From Clostridia bacterium (GTDB taxonomy: Bacteria > Bacillota_A > Clostridia > Christensenellales > Aristaeellaceae), in the NCBI GenBank assembly GCA_017938645.1, contig JAGBBE010000150.1, positions 1 through 6,976 of the forward strand: a stretch of DNA of 6,976 bases, in the 5' to 3' direction. A program made the translations under genes and the position numbers. This document shows, piece by piece, positions 1-5,727 of this stretch. The notes below the pieces were generated by a model. The model saw only the letters and a list, made by a program, of their open reading frames with translations, was not told the origin of the DNA and ran no database searches. Position 1 is the first letter of the stretch, and every line of letters starts with the position of its first letter.

Positions 1-342
1 GCCGGCTTGCAGACGGTGGATACCAATCTGTATGAGGCTGCCGCCATAGACGGCAGCGGAAGATGGCAGATGTTCTGGCACATCACCCTTCCGCAGATCA
101 AGCCCACCACCACGCTGTGCGTGGTTATGGTGACCACATGGGCTTTCCAGATGTTTGTACAGCCCTACATGATGACCAGCGGCGGCCCCAATTATTCCAC
201 CACAACCATCACCTACTATCTGTACCAGCAGGCCTTCTCCTCCTATAACATTGGCTATGGCAGCGCTATCGCTGTGGTCAGCGTGGTCATCTTCCTGGTG
301 ATCACCTCGCTGGAGAAGTACATTCTGCGCGAAAGGGGGTAA
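1..342 (+). CDS. Carbohydrate ABC transporter permease, MalF/UgpA type (3' end, partial)
   Basis: This is the C-terminal part of an inner-membrane permease of a binding-protein-dependent sugar importer; the gene begins before the window and is read in frame from base 1. The sequence shows the cytoplasmic EAA loop (EAAAIDGSG, encoded from base 34, followed by ITLPQIKP), which docks on the ATPase subunit. A hydrophobic helix (LCVVMVTTWAFQMFVQPY), the TSGGPNYST segment typical of MalF/UgpA/LacF-like permeases and a last membrane helix (IAVVSVVIFLVITSLE) follow, with a basic C-terminus. The stop is 4 nt before the second permease, so the two are translated together as the usual heterodimer. The substrate cannot be read from the permease; the lyase-like aldolase downstream suggests sialic acid. 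The solute-binding protein, expected upstream, and the ATPase are not in the window. Confidence 0.93.
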   Translation, partial: AGLQTVDTNLYEAAAIDGSGRWQMFWHITLPQIKPTTTLCVVMVTTWAFQMFVQPYMMTSGGPNYSTTTITYYLYQQAFSSYNIGYGSAIAVVSVVIFLVITSLEKYILRERG

Positions 343-346
343 GACG

Positions 347-1198
347 ATGGAGTTTGGAAACAAAAGCACTCTGAAAATCCGCAGACTTCTGCGCGTTGTG
401 TTCCTGTCGCTGGTGGGCGTCACGGTCGTCTTTCCCTTCTACATCCTGCTCATTGAATCGCTGCATCCCAACCTGATCACCATGCCCTACCCGGTGGAGC
501 TTTGGCCTGAAGAGGTGAGCATGAGCAACTATGCCTACCTCTTTGCCAAAAACCCGATCAGCAAGTGGACGCTGAACAGCCTGATCATCTCCGTGGGCAC
601 AAGTCTGCTGCAGATGCTTTTGTGTTCTATGGCCGCCTTTGGCTTTGGGCGCACGCAGTTCCGCGGGCGCAAGACGCTGCTGTGGCTGCTGATGCTGATG
701 CTGGTCATACCGATTCAGACGCGCATTCTGCCGCTGTTCATCGTGTTTTCTGAGCTTAAGCTGCTCAACACCTTCTGGGCCTGGCTGCCCTTCTGCGCGG
801 ATGCATTTGGCATCTACCTGCTCATGCAGTATATGCAGGCCATTCCCATGGACTTTGATGAGGCGGCGCGCATTGACGGCGCAAGCCTGCTGAAAACCTA
901 CACCAGCGTCATTCTGCCGCAGACCAAGCCTGCGCTGGTGGTTCTGGTTACGTTCAACTTCGTCAACCAGTGGAACGACTTCCTCTATCCGCTCATTGTC
1001 ACGCGCAGCGACAAGATGTATACCTTGCAGCTGGGGCTGAACAACATCTACTCCTCTGCTACCCGCGGCGAAGGGGGCGGCATGGGCGTAGCGCTGGCTG
1101 GCGCAGTGATCTCCTTTATTCCCACGCTGCTGATTTATGTTTGCTTCCAGGACAAAATCATTGATGGTATGAACATTTCAGCAGGTGTTAAAGGGTAA
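347..1198 (+). CDS. Carbohydrate ABC transporter permease, MalG/UgpE type
   Basis: Second permease of the importer, 283 aa, the usual length for MalG/UgpE-type subunits. The ATG at 347 follows the first permease stop by 4 nt, with AAGGGGGT-like purines as ribosome binding site. The N-terminus is basic (KSTLKIRRLLR) and leads into a first membrane helix (VVFLSLVGVTVVFPFYILL). Further helices lie around residues 80-100, 105-130 and 140-160. The EAA loop begins at residue E172 (EAARIDGAS, then VILPQTKPAL), followed by the characteristic NFVNQWNDFLYPL stretch and a last helix (GAVISFIPTLLIYVCF). It should pair with the partial permease upstream to form the transmembrane channel. The substrate is inferred only from the linked lyase-like aldolase and FCD regulator; other amino sugars or sugar acids remain possible. 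Confidence 0.95.
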   Translation: MEFGNKSTLKIRRLLRVVFLSLVGVTVVFPFYILLIESLHPNLITMPYPVELWPEEVSMSNYAYLFAKNPISKWTLNSLIISVGTSLLQMLLCSMAAFGFGRTQFRGRKTLLWLLMLMLVIPIQTRILPLFIVFSELKLLNTFWAWLPFCADAFGIYLLMQYMQAIPMDFDEAARIDGASLLKTYTSVILPQTKPALVVLVTFNFVNQWNDFLYPLIVTRSDKMYTLQLGLNNIYSSATRGEGGGMGVALAGAVISFIPTLLIYVCFQDKIIDGMNISAGVKG

Positions 1199-1250
1199 AA
1201 GGGAGAAGTTTTACCAGAAGGCCCTAAAAAAGGACAAGGAGCAGGACAAC

Positions 1251-1970
1251 ATGCCGCGCAAAAAGAGCAACACCTCGCTTGTAAGAGAATACATCCGGAA
1301 CCTCATCGTGAGCCAGGGGCTCAAATCCGGAGACATGCTGCCCTGTGAAGGCGATATCGCTGCAGCCCTGGACATCAGCAAAAGCTCTGTGCGCGAAGCC
1401 ACACACGCGCTGGAAAGCATCGGCCTGATTGAAATCCGCCACGGCATCGGCCTGGTATTGCGCGATTTTAATCTGGATGCTATTGGCGATATCTTCGACT
1501 ACAGCTTCGTGCTGGATCCAAGCATTGTGCTGGATCTGTATGATCTGCGCCAGCAGCTGGAAAGTTCCCTCATGCCTCGCATTGTGGAAAGGGTGCAGGA
1601 CATTCACTTTGATCGGTGCGAATCCATCCTCGCCGAATGGGAACTGCTGGCGGATGCAGAGGAATCTACCTATGAAGTAGACCGGCAGTTCCACGAAACG
1701 CTGTATTCCGTTGTGGATAACCGCATGCTTACCAAGCTGTGTCATATTTTCTGGAATACATTCCGCGATCTGGAGCTCACGGAGCAACTGCGGCGCGGAC
1801 AGCCCAAAACCATCGAAGGCACTCACAAAATCATCCAAGATCACCGCCGCATTCTGGAGGCGGTTCGCGCTCGCGACAGCGAGCTGGCCTCGCGGCTGAT
1901 GTTCAGCCACTTCTCCAGGATCGAACGCCTGAATTTTGACACCCAGACCCAGAACGATCGGAGGAATTGA
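1251..1970 (+). CDS. GntR-family (FadR/FCD) transcriptional regulator, NanR-like by context
   Basis: A DNA-binding regulator of 239 aa. The ATG at 1251 is preferred because AAGGAG (1236-1241) precedes it by 9 nt. An in-frame GTG at 1185 would overlap the permease gene and add a lysine-rich tail without a ribosome site. Residues 9-70 form the winged helix-turn-helix: LKSGDMLP, then the helix pair DIAAALDISKSSVREATHALE, then GLIEIRHGIG. Residues 95-225 form an FCD ligand-binding domain whose metal-binding set is visible: D144 and H148 (DRQFH), H198 and H220. FCD regulators bind small acids or sugar acids and usually repress the adjacent catabolic genes; E. coli NanR, the sialic acid repressor, is of this class. 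The stop is 2 nt before the aldolase start. Control of this operon is inferred from position; its operator was not found in the window. Confidence 0.92.
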   Translation: MPRKKSNTSLVREYIRNLIVSQGLKSGDMLPCEGDIAAALDISKSSVREATHALESIGLIEIRHGIGLVLRDFNLDAIGDIFDYSFVLDPSIVLDLYDLRQQLESSLMPRIVERVQDIHFDRCESILAEWELLADAEESTYEVDRQFHETLYSVVDNRMLTKLCHIFWNTFRDLELTEQLRRGQPKTIEGTHKIIQDHRRILEAVRARDSELASRLMFSHFSRIERLNFDTQTQNDRRN

Positions 1971-1972
1971 CT

Positions 1973-2893
1973 TTGAAAGATATCCAGACCATACGCGGCG
2001 TTATTCCCGCCATGATGACCTGTTTTGACGAGAAGGGAAATTTTGACGAAGACCGCCAGCGTGCCCTGACGGAATTCCTGATCAGCAAAGGTGTGGACGG
2101 CCTCTATCTGACCGGCAGCACGGGAGAAGCCTTTCTGATGGAAGGCAGCGAGCGCTGTGCTGTGGTGGATGCTGTGGTAGACCAGACAAAGGGAAGGATT
2201 CCGCTGATTGCGCATGTGGGCGATATCGGCACGCGCAAGTCCATTCAACTTGCCGAGCATGCCTGCAAAGCGGGTGTGGACGCCCTGTCCTCTGTGCCGC
2301 CGTTCTACTTCCGCTTTTCTCAGGATGAGATTTATGCCTATTACAGAGACTTGAGCGCTGCGACTCCGCTGCCCATGATTATCTACAATATTGCGCTGGC
2401 CGGCGCTGTAAGCTCGGATGCTGTGAAGCGTCTGGCGCAGCTGCCCAATGTAAAGGGCATGAAGTACACGCTTTCAACCCATCACGAAATCCTGCGTCTC
2501 AAGCAGGAGCTTGGCAAGGAATTCATGATCTATTCCGGCTGCGATGAAATGGCCATGTCCGGCTTTGCCTTCGGCTCTGATGGCATCATCGGTTCCTTCT
2601 ACAACGTGATTCCGGAGATCTTCCTGCAGCTGGATCGTGCCGTCAAGGCCAACGATTTGCTCCTGGCAGCCGAATGCCAGCGCGTGGCGGACGCTGTCAT
2701 TCTCTTCGTGCTGGAGTTCCCGTACTTCTCTGCCATGAAAAAAATGCTGCAATGGATGGGGCATGATTTCGGCTATGTGCGCGAGCCCTTCGCAACCCTT
2801 ACGGCGGATCAGGAAAAGCGCCTGCGCGACGGCCTGCTGGCCATTCGCGCCCAGTACGGCGCTCATGGCATGGAGGCGCTGGAGGCGCTGTAA
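1973..2893 (+). CDS. nanA: N-acetylneuraminate lyase-like aldolase (DHDPS/NAL superfamily)
   Basis: Predicted cytoplasmic class I aldolase, 306 aa, splitting N-acetylneuraminate into N-acetylmannosamine and pyruvate through a Schiff base. The TTG at 1973 is chosen because GGAGG (1960-1964) lies 8 nt upstream; the in-frame TTG at 1967 would leave only 2 nt. Numbered from that start, the E. coli NanA residues are present: S49/T50 in GSTGEAF, Y138 in IYNI, Schiff-base lysine K164 with T166 (GMKYT), then G189, D191, E192 (SGCDE) and S208 (GSFYN). GSTGEAF and GxDE favour sialate lyase over dihydrodipicolinate synthase. Neither nanE nor nanK is in the window, so the rest of the pathway must lie elsewhere. 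Other superfamily members (keto-deoxy sugar acid aldolases) are the main alternative. The gene is likely co-translated with the regulator upstream and has no terminator after it. Confidence 0.85.
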   Translation: MKDIQTIRGVIPAMMTCFDEKGNFDEDRQRALTEFLISKGVDGLYLTGSTGEAFLMEGSERCAVVDAVVDQTKGRIPLIAHVGDIGTRKSIQLAEHACKAGVDALSSVPPFYFRFSQDEIYAYYRDLSAATPLPMIIYNIALAGAVSSDAVKRLAQLPNVKGMKYTLSTHHEILRLKQELGKEFMIYSGCDEMAMSGFAFGSDGIIGSFYNVIPEIFLQLDRAVKANDLLLAAECQRVADAVILFVLEFPYFSAMKKMLQWMGHDFGYVREPFATLTADQEKRLRDGLLAIRAQYGAHGMEALEAL

Positions 2894-2927
2894 AAGAGAA
2901 GAAAGTTTGTTTTTGGGGAGGTTCCTT

Positions 2928-3584
2928 GTGGAGTTCACATCATTTTTTCCTGTATGGAGCCGTCTGACGGCTCAGCAGCAGGCCGCTCTTTCTGGCAGCG
3001 TTTTCAGCCGCAAGGTGCAGAAGGGCGATGTGATTCATAACGGCGATGCGGACTGTACCGGGCTTCTCCTTGTGCGCAGCGGTCAGCTCCGGGCGTTTAT
3101 TCTGTCTCAGGATGGACGGGAGATTACCATCTATCGGCTGTTCGAGCGCGATCTGTGCCTGTTTTCCGCATCCTGCATGATGCGCTCCATCCAGTTTGAG
3201 GTGACCATTGAAGCGGAAAAGGATACCGAGCTGTGGGTGATTCCCGCCGAAATCTACAAGCAGGTTATGGAGGAATCCGCGCCGCTGTCCAATTTCACCA
3301 ATGAAGTCATGGCGACGAGATTTTCCGATGTTATGTGGCTGGTTGAGCAGATCATGTGGAAAAGCTTTGATAAGCGCCTGGCCGCTTTCCTGCTGGAAGA
3401 AGCGGCGATCGAGGGCGCGAATGTCCTCAAGATCACCCATGAAATCATCGGCAACCATATGGGCAATCCCCGCGAGGTTGTCACCCGCATGCTGCGCTAT
3501 TTCCAGAATGAAGGCATGGTAAAGCTCTCCCGCGGCACGATAGAGATTACAGACGAAGATGCACTTAGAGATTTGGCTGAATAA
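2928..3584 (+). CDS. Crp/Fnr-family transcriptional regulator
   Basis: A 218-aa regulator with an N-terminal cyclic-nucleotide-type beta-barrel (about residues 7-115), a dimer helix (about 117-145) and a C-terminal winged helix (about 147-216). The GTG at 2928 is chosen because GGGGAGG (2915-2921) lies 6 nt upstream; the open frame extends further 5' but over the aldolase gene. The HTH reads ITHEIIGNHMGNPREVVTRM, with R182, E183 and R187 at the places of CRP R180, E181 and R185, which read GTGA half-sites. The barrel lacks the cAMP cassette of CRP (no GELAL...PRAAT) and has instead RDLCLFSASCMM, with C77 and C83; C43 is the only other cysteine. It also lacks the N-terminal Fe-S cysteine cluster of FNR. 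It lies 34 nt after the aldolase with no terminator between, so it may be co-transcribed. The GTGAT...ATCAC palindromes upstream of the neighbouring redox genes make it their likely activator (inference). Confidence 0.93.
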   Translation: MEFTSFFPVWSRLTAQQQAALSGSVFSRKVQKGDVIHNGDADCTGLLLVRSGQLRAFILSQDGREITIYRLFERDLCLFSASCMMRSIQFEVTIEAEKDTELWVIPAEIYKQVMEESAPLSNFTNEVMATRFSDVMWLVEQIMWKSFDKRLAAFLLEEAAIEGANVLKITHEIIGNHMGNPREVVTRMLRYFQNEGMVKLSRGTIEITDEDALRDLAE

Positions 3585-3629
3585 GCAAAGGCCCTGTACA
3601 GGATCGGACTGTACAGGGCCTTTGCTTAT
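3581..3629. terminator. Bidirectional intrinsic terminator, 21-bp perfect inverted repeat
   Basis: Bases 3581-3601 and 3609-3629 are exact reverse complements around a 7-nt loop (GATCGGA). The core is GGCCCTGTACAG, flanked by A/T-rich ends so that on either strand the stem finishes in TTTGCTTAT. It separates the convergent Crp/Fnr gene (+) and rhodanese gene (-). The TAA of the Crp/Fnr gene (3582-3584) is inside the left arm, and the rhodanese stop begins 3 nt beyond the right arm. Confidence 0.9.
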
Positions 3630-3632
3630 GGC

Positions 3633-4028
3633 TTAATCCGTGATGATCTCGCCGGGCCAGTCGATGATTCCGCCGAATTCGACAATGTTGGTATATCCAA
3701 GCTTGACCAGCTTATCGGATGCCTGCTTGGATCGGTTTCCGCTCCGGCAGTACACCATGATCAGCTGATCTTTATCGGGAAGCTGCGGAATCTCTGCTGT
3801 GCCGATGGTCTCGTTGGGAATTACGATCGCGCCCGGAATATGACCTGCGGCATATTCCTGATGCGTGCGCACATCCAGAATGATGCGGTTTTCTTCCTTC
3901 TCCATCATTTCCACCGCCTCCTGCATGGTGATGCGGCGGTAGGTGTTTGCCTCAGGAACAGGCGCGGACGCGGCACAGCCTGTGATTGCAAGCGATAAAA
4001 GCAGCAGCATAGGAAGCATTCTTTTCAT
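3633..4028 (-). CDS. Rhodanese-domain lipoprotein (extracytoplasmic sulfurtransferase)
   Basis: A 131-aa exported, lipid-anchored single-domain rhodanese. The signal peptide is visible (MKRMLPMLLLLSLAITGC) with lipobox ITG-C18, so the mature protein should be fixed to the outer face of the membrane. The rhodanese domain spans about residues 32-126: ILDVRTHQEYAAGHIPGA around 50-67, then the active-site loop C94-R-S-G-N-R99-S, the six-residue loop of sulfurtransferases that carry a persulfide, and the closing GGIIDWPG. The ATG at 4028 is supported by GGGAGGA (4035-4041), 6 nt upstream. It lies 18 nt after the membrane Fe-S gene and is the last gene of that operon. It probably handles sulfane sulfur or acts in thiol redox outside the cell; the actual donor and acceptor are unknown. 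Its stop abuts the shared terminator. Confidence 0.92.
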   Translation of the reverse strand: MKRMLPMLLLLSLAITGCAASAPVPEANTYRRITMQEAVEMMEKEENRIILDVRTHQEYAAGHIPGAIVIPNETIGTAEIPQLPDKDQLIMVYCRSGNRSKQASDKLVKLGYTNIVEFGGIIDWPGEIITD

Positions 4029-4046
4029 TCAAATTCCTCCCTACAA

Positions 4047-4619
4047 TCATTTTGTATTTTTGACTTTGCAGATGAGCTGGGTCATGGTGCCCATCGGGCA
4101 ATAAACACACCAGCTGCGTGGCTTGAACAGAACCATGGTGATCAGGCCGAGTATGGTAGAGGTCAGCATCACGCTGTAGAAGCCAAAGGCAAACTGCGCA
4201 ACGCCCGGATGCAGCAGCGTTCCATGATAGGCCCAGTGCCACGGCAGCTTGAACGTCCACAGCAGCGTTACCGCCTGTTTGAGATCCTGCGCGCCCGCGA
4301 ACACCAGATACGTATTCCACAGCATCAGGAAGAACATGGCGAGGAAAAAGATCAGGAAACCGTAGCGGAATGCCTTGCTCTTCATCCAGCGCGGAATATC
4401 CTTCTTCCGGGAAAGGCCGAACCTGCCGCCCAGCAGGCCGAACAGCTGCCCGCGGCCGCAGTAGCGGTTGCAGTAGCCCTTGGTTCCCTTGGCAATGGAG
4501 ATGATCAGCGGAATGAAGAAGCACAGCAGTCCCAGCCACGCAAACAGGATGTTGAAAAATCCCAGCGCCAGATACGTCAGCGATACGATCCAGAGGTAGT
4601 CATACCATTTCTTTTTCAT
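4047..4619 (-). CDS. Membrane 4Fe-4S-type protein, NapH/NosR/YccM-like
   Basis: A 190-aa polytopic membrane protein with two cysteine pairs near the membrane face: C50-x3-C54 (GYCNRYCGRGQLF) and C171-x2-C174-P (WCVYCPMGTMTQ). This is the signature of the Fer4_5 group to which NapH and NosR belong. Hydrophobic segments lie at about 9-23, 25-43, 86-108 and 137-165. It lacks the extra C-terminal ferredoxin domain of NapH, but the gene just upstream encodes a separate two-cluster ferredoxin that could supply it. The ATG at 4619 overlaps the ferredoxin stop (ATGA) and has a strong GGAGGTGA site inside the ferredoxin 3' end, so the two are translationally coupled. The likely role is moving electrons between cytoplasmic ferredoxin and something outside, perhaps the rhodanese lipoprotein encoded next. 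That partner is an inference; the family assignment is firm. Confidence 0.88.
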   Translation of the reverse strand: MKKKWYDYLWIVSLTYLALGFFNILFAWLGLLCFFIPLIISIAKGTKGYCNRYCGRGQLFGLLGGRFGLSRKKDIPRWMKSKAFRYGFLIFFLAMFFLMLWNTYLVFAGAQDLKQAVTLLWTFKLPWHWAYHGTLLHPGVAQFAFGFYSVMLTSTILGLITMVLFKPRSWCVYCPMGTMTQLICKVKNTK

Positions 4620-4825
4620 ACCATCACCTCCCGAATCTCAATCACCGTTGCAGGGCATTCCTTTGCGCATTTGCCGCAGCCTACGCATTTTTCTTCATTC
4701 ACCTGCGCATACAAGCCGCGATCTATCTCAATGGCGTTCATCGGACAAATCTTTGCGCAGCAGCCGCAGGCCACGCAATCCTTCTGTTCGACAAAAGCTC
4801 TTTTTTTCTTCCGTATACCCGCCAT
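4616..4825 (-). CDS. Bacterial-type 2x[4Fe-4S] ferredoxin
   Basis: A 69-aa low-potential electron carrier. Two complete cluster motifs are visible: C17-x2-C20-x2-C23-x3-C27-P and C47-x2-C50-x2-C53-x3-C57-P. A basic stretch at residues 5-9 (RKKKR) precedes them. The ATG at 4825 is chosen because GGAGG ends 7 nt before it; another in-frame ATG at 4831 is only about 1 nt from that site. The frame stays open upstream to about 4933, but that stretch is the promoter, operator and terminator region. It is the first gene of an operon with the membrane Fe-S protein (ATGA overlap) and the rhodanese lipoprotein, transcribed from the palindrome-controlled promoter at 4856-4902. The ferredoxin probably donates electrons to the membrane protein; the oxidoreductase that reduces it is not in the window. 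Confidence 0.93.
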   Translation of the reverse strand: MAGIRKKKRAFVEQKDCVACGCCAKICPMNAIEIDRGLYAQVNEEKCVGCGKCAKECPATVIEIREVMV

Positions 4826-4855
4826 AGCCATTCCTCCCTGTGTTTGTTTGCCCTG

Positions 4856-4861
4856 ATGATA
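4856..4861 (-). promoter_or_regulatory. Predicted -10 element of the ferredoxin operon
   Basis: The minus strand reads TATCAT here, 34 nt from the centre of the palindrome at 4883-4897, so the palindrome is near -41 if transcription starts about 7 nt downstream. No -35-like hexamer is seen 16-18 nt upstream, as expected for an activator-dependent promoter. An overlapping alternative, TATGCT (4861-4866), would change the spacing to 29 nt. Confidence 0.55.
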
Positions 4862-4877
4862 GCATAGCGGACGGCTC

Positions 4878-4902
4878 TTTTCTGTGATGATATCACAGAA
4901 AA
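4878..4902. promoter_or_regulatory. Crp/Fnr-type operator of the ferredoxin operon
   Basis: A perfect 25-bp palindrome with arms TTTTCTGTGAT and ATCACAGAAAA around a 3-nt centre GAT. The core is TGTGATGATATCACA (4883-4897). It is the longest and most symmetrical of four such sites in the window. It lies upstream of the minus-strand ferredoxin gene, centred near -41. Its last base meets the inverted repeat of the desulfoferrodoxin terminator. The Crp-like protein encoded at 2928-3584 is the proposed binder. Confidence 0.85.
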
Positions 4903-4936
4903 CAATGCCTGCCGGTGAATGGCCGGCAGGCATTGT
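4902..4936 (-). terminator. Intrinsic terminator after the desulfoferrodoxin gene
   Basis: A 14-bp perfect inverted repeat (4902-4915 with 4923-4936, core GCCTGCCGG/CCGGCAGGC) with a 7-nt loop. On the minus strand the stem is followed by TTTTCT, the U-tract. It begins 9 nt after the desulfoferrodoxin stop. The U-tract is at the same time an arm of the ferredoxin operator, so the two elements share bases. Confidence 0.85.
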
Positions 4937-4945
4937 GCTGCTGGA

Positions 4946-5323
4946 TTATACGTCCGTCTTCCACAGGCCGTGGAGATTGCAGTAGGCATATACGGCAACG
5001 GCCTTGTCGTCGCCCAGATGGAAGGTCACGTTGGGCTCTTCGCCGGGCTTGAGATACCTGCGCTGGCCGCCGTTTTCGGTTTCCACATACACCCATTCGA
5101 TGTAGTGCTCGTCGACCATCGGATGATCAACACTGCCGACGTTGACATTGACCGCGCCGTCCTCAACGGTCACGGCAGGCAGGTGCTTCTCGCTGCTGGC
5201 CTCGACGGTGTTGGGAACCAGCTCCTCCATGGGCTTTCCGCAGCAGACCACGGGCACGCCGGAATCCTGGATCTTTTCGATGACATTCCCGCAGGTGCGG
5301 CAGAGATAGAACTTCGTATTCAT
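4946..5323 (-). CDS. dfx: Desulfoferrodoxin (class I, two-iron superoxide reductase)
   Basis: A 125-aa cytoplasmic enzyme that reduces superoxide to hydrogen peroxide without making oxygen, typical of anaerobes. Residues 1-36 are the desulforedoxin domain with C8, C11, C27 and C28 as rubredoxin-like iron ligands (YLCRTCG and VVCCGKPM). The catalytic domain follows, with E45-K46-H47, H67 (DHPM), H73 (EHYIEW) and the C-terminal C115-N-L-H118, the complete ligand set of the Fe(His)4Cys centre. Length and motifs match the two-iron family throughout. The ATG at 5323 has CAGGAGGT at good spacing (8 nt). The gene follows the thioredoxin gene by 74 nt without a clear terminator, so read-through from the trx promoter is likely, and a separate extended -10 promoter may add to it. 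It ends at a strong terminator. Confidence 0.96.
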   Translation of the reverse strand: MNTKFYLCRTCGNVIEKIQDSGVPVVCCGKPMEELVPNTVEASSEKHLPAVTVEDGAVNVNVGSVDHPMVDEHYIEWVYVETENGGQRRYLKPGEEPNVTFHLGDDKAVAVYAYCNLHGLWKTDV

Positions 5324-5354
5324 AAGGTGAACCTCCTGTTATATTGTTGTTTGT

Positions 5355-5383
5355 ATGATACCACAAATTTGCAGATGTTAAAC
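5355..5383 (-). promoter_or_regulatory. Possible constitutive promoter of dfx
   Basis: The minus strand reads TGGTATCAT (5355-5363), an extended -10 element, with a weak TTTAAC (5377-5382) at 16 nt spacing as a possible -35. No GTGAT-type palindrome is found at the place it would occupy near -41 (about 5389). The gene could therefore be partly independent of the Crp-like regulator. Confidence 0.4.
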
Positions 5384-5397
5384 GCCAAATTGCATTT

Positions 5398-5703
5398 TTA
5401 GAGCATTGCAAGAATGGCGCTCTTGGGCTTTGCACCCATGGACTGACTGACGACCCTGCCGTTCTTCATAACCACCAGCGTGGGAATGCTCATCACGCCG
5501 AACTGCCCGGCAAGCTCGGGGTTTTCATCCACGTTGATTTTGCCTACCTTGATATCGCTGCGTTCCCGGGCGATTTCCTCAACGATGGGAACCACCATGC
5601 GGCAGGGGCCGCACCAGGGCGCCCAGAAATCCAGCAGGACGGGTTTGTCGGAATTCATCACTTCGTTCTGGAAATTGGTTTTGTTGATATTGATAGCAGA
5701 CAT
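5398..5703 (-). CDS. trxA: Thioredoxin
   Basis: A 101-aa thioredoxin with the classical active site W30-C31-G-P-C34 after the strand VLLDFWAP, and the cis-proline loop SIPTLV. It is a cytoplasmic dithiol reductant for peroxidases, reductases and oxidised proteins. The ATG at 5703 is chosen because GGAGGG (5711-5716) lies 7 nt upstream; the frame stays open to 5748 but that stretch carries the promoter. The C-terminus (KPKSAILAML) is slightly short of E. coli thioredoxin but the fold should be complete. It is preceded by an operator at 5764-5778 and followed by desulfoferrodoxin, which suggests joint induction of thiol repair and superoxide removal. No thioredoxin reductase is in the window. 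Confidence 0.96.
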   Translation of the reverse strand: MSAININKTNFQNEVMNSDKPVLLDFWAPWCGPCRMVVPIVEEIARERSDIKVGKINVDENPELAGQFGVMSIPTLVVMKNGRVVSQSMGAKPKSAILAML

Positions 5704-5727
5704 CTTTCTGCCCTCCTTCTTTTCTTT

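Noticed and set aside
1185..1250. Earlier GTG start for the GntR regulator
   Set aside because: It would overlap the permease gene, has no ribosome site and adds a lysine-rich tail not typical of the family; AAGGAG precedes the ATG at 1251.
1224..1910. Long antisense open frame (228 codons) opposite the GntR gene
   Set aside because: It is opposite a well-supported FCD regulator, shows no recognisable domain and has no ribosome site; it arises from codon bias on the other strand.
2763..2927. Possible N-terminal extension of the Crp/Fnr protein
   Set aside because: It overlaps the aldolase 3' end in another frame, reads as low-quality sequence, and a strong ribosome site supports the GTG at 2928.
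3581..3629. Inverted repeat considered as an operator or an insertion-sequence end
   Set aside because: It lies between convergent genes, contains a stop codon in one arm, and has the stem length and A/T ends of a two-way terminator; no transposase or target duplication is present.
4209..4856. Plus-strand open frame of 215 codons across the membrane Fe-S and ferredoxin genes
   Set aside because: It is antisense to two genes with complete cysteine motifs, and its translation is glutamine- and arginine-rich without a domain.
4826..4933. Possible N-terminal extension of the ferredoxin
   Set aside because: The region contains the operator, the -10 hexamer and the terminator of dfx, and GGAGG supports the ATG at 4825.
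5349..5365. Operator-like sequence TTGTATGATACCACAA upstream of dfx
   Set aside because: Only one arm resembles the GTGAT palindrome, and it coincides with the extended -10, which explains the similarity to the other promoters.
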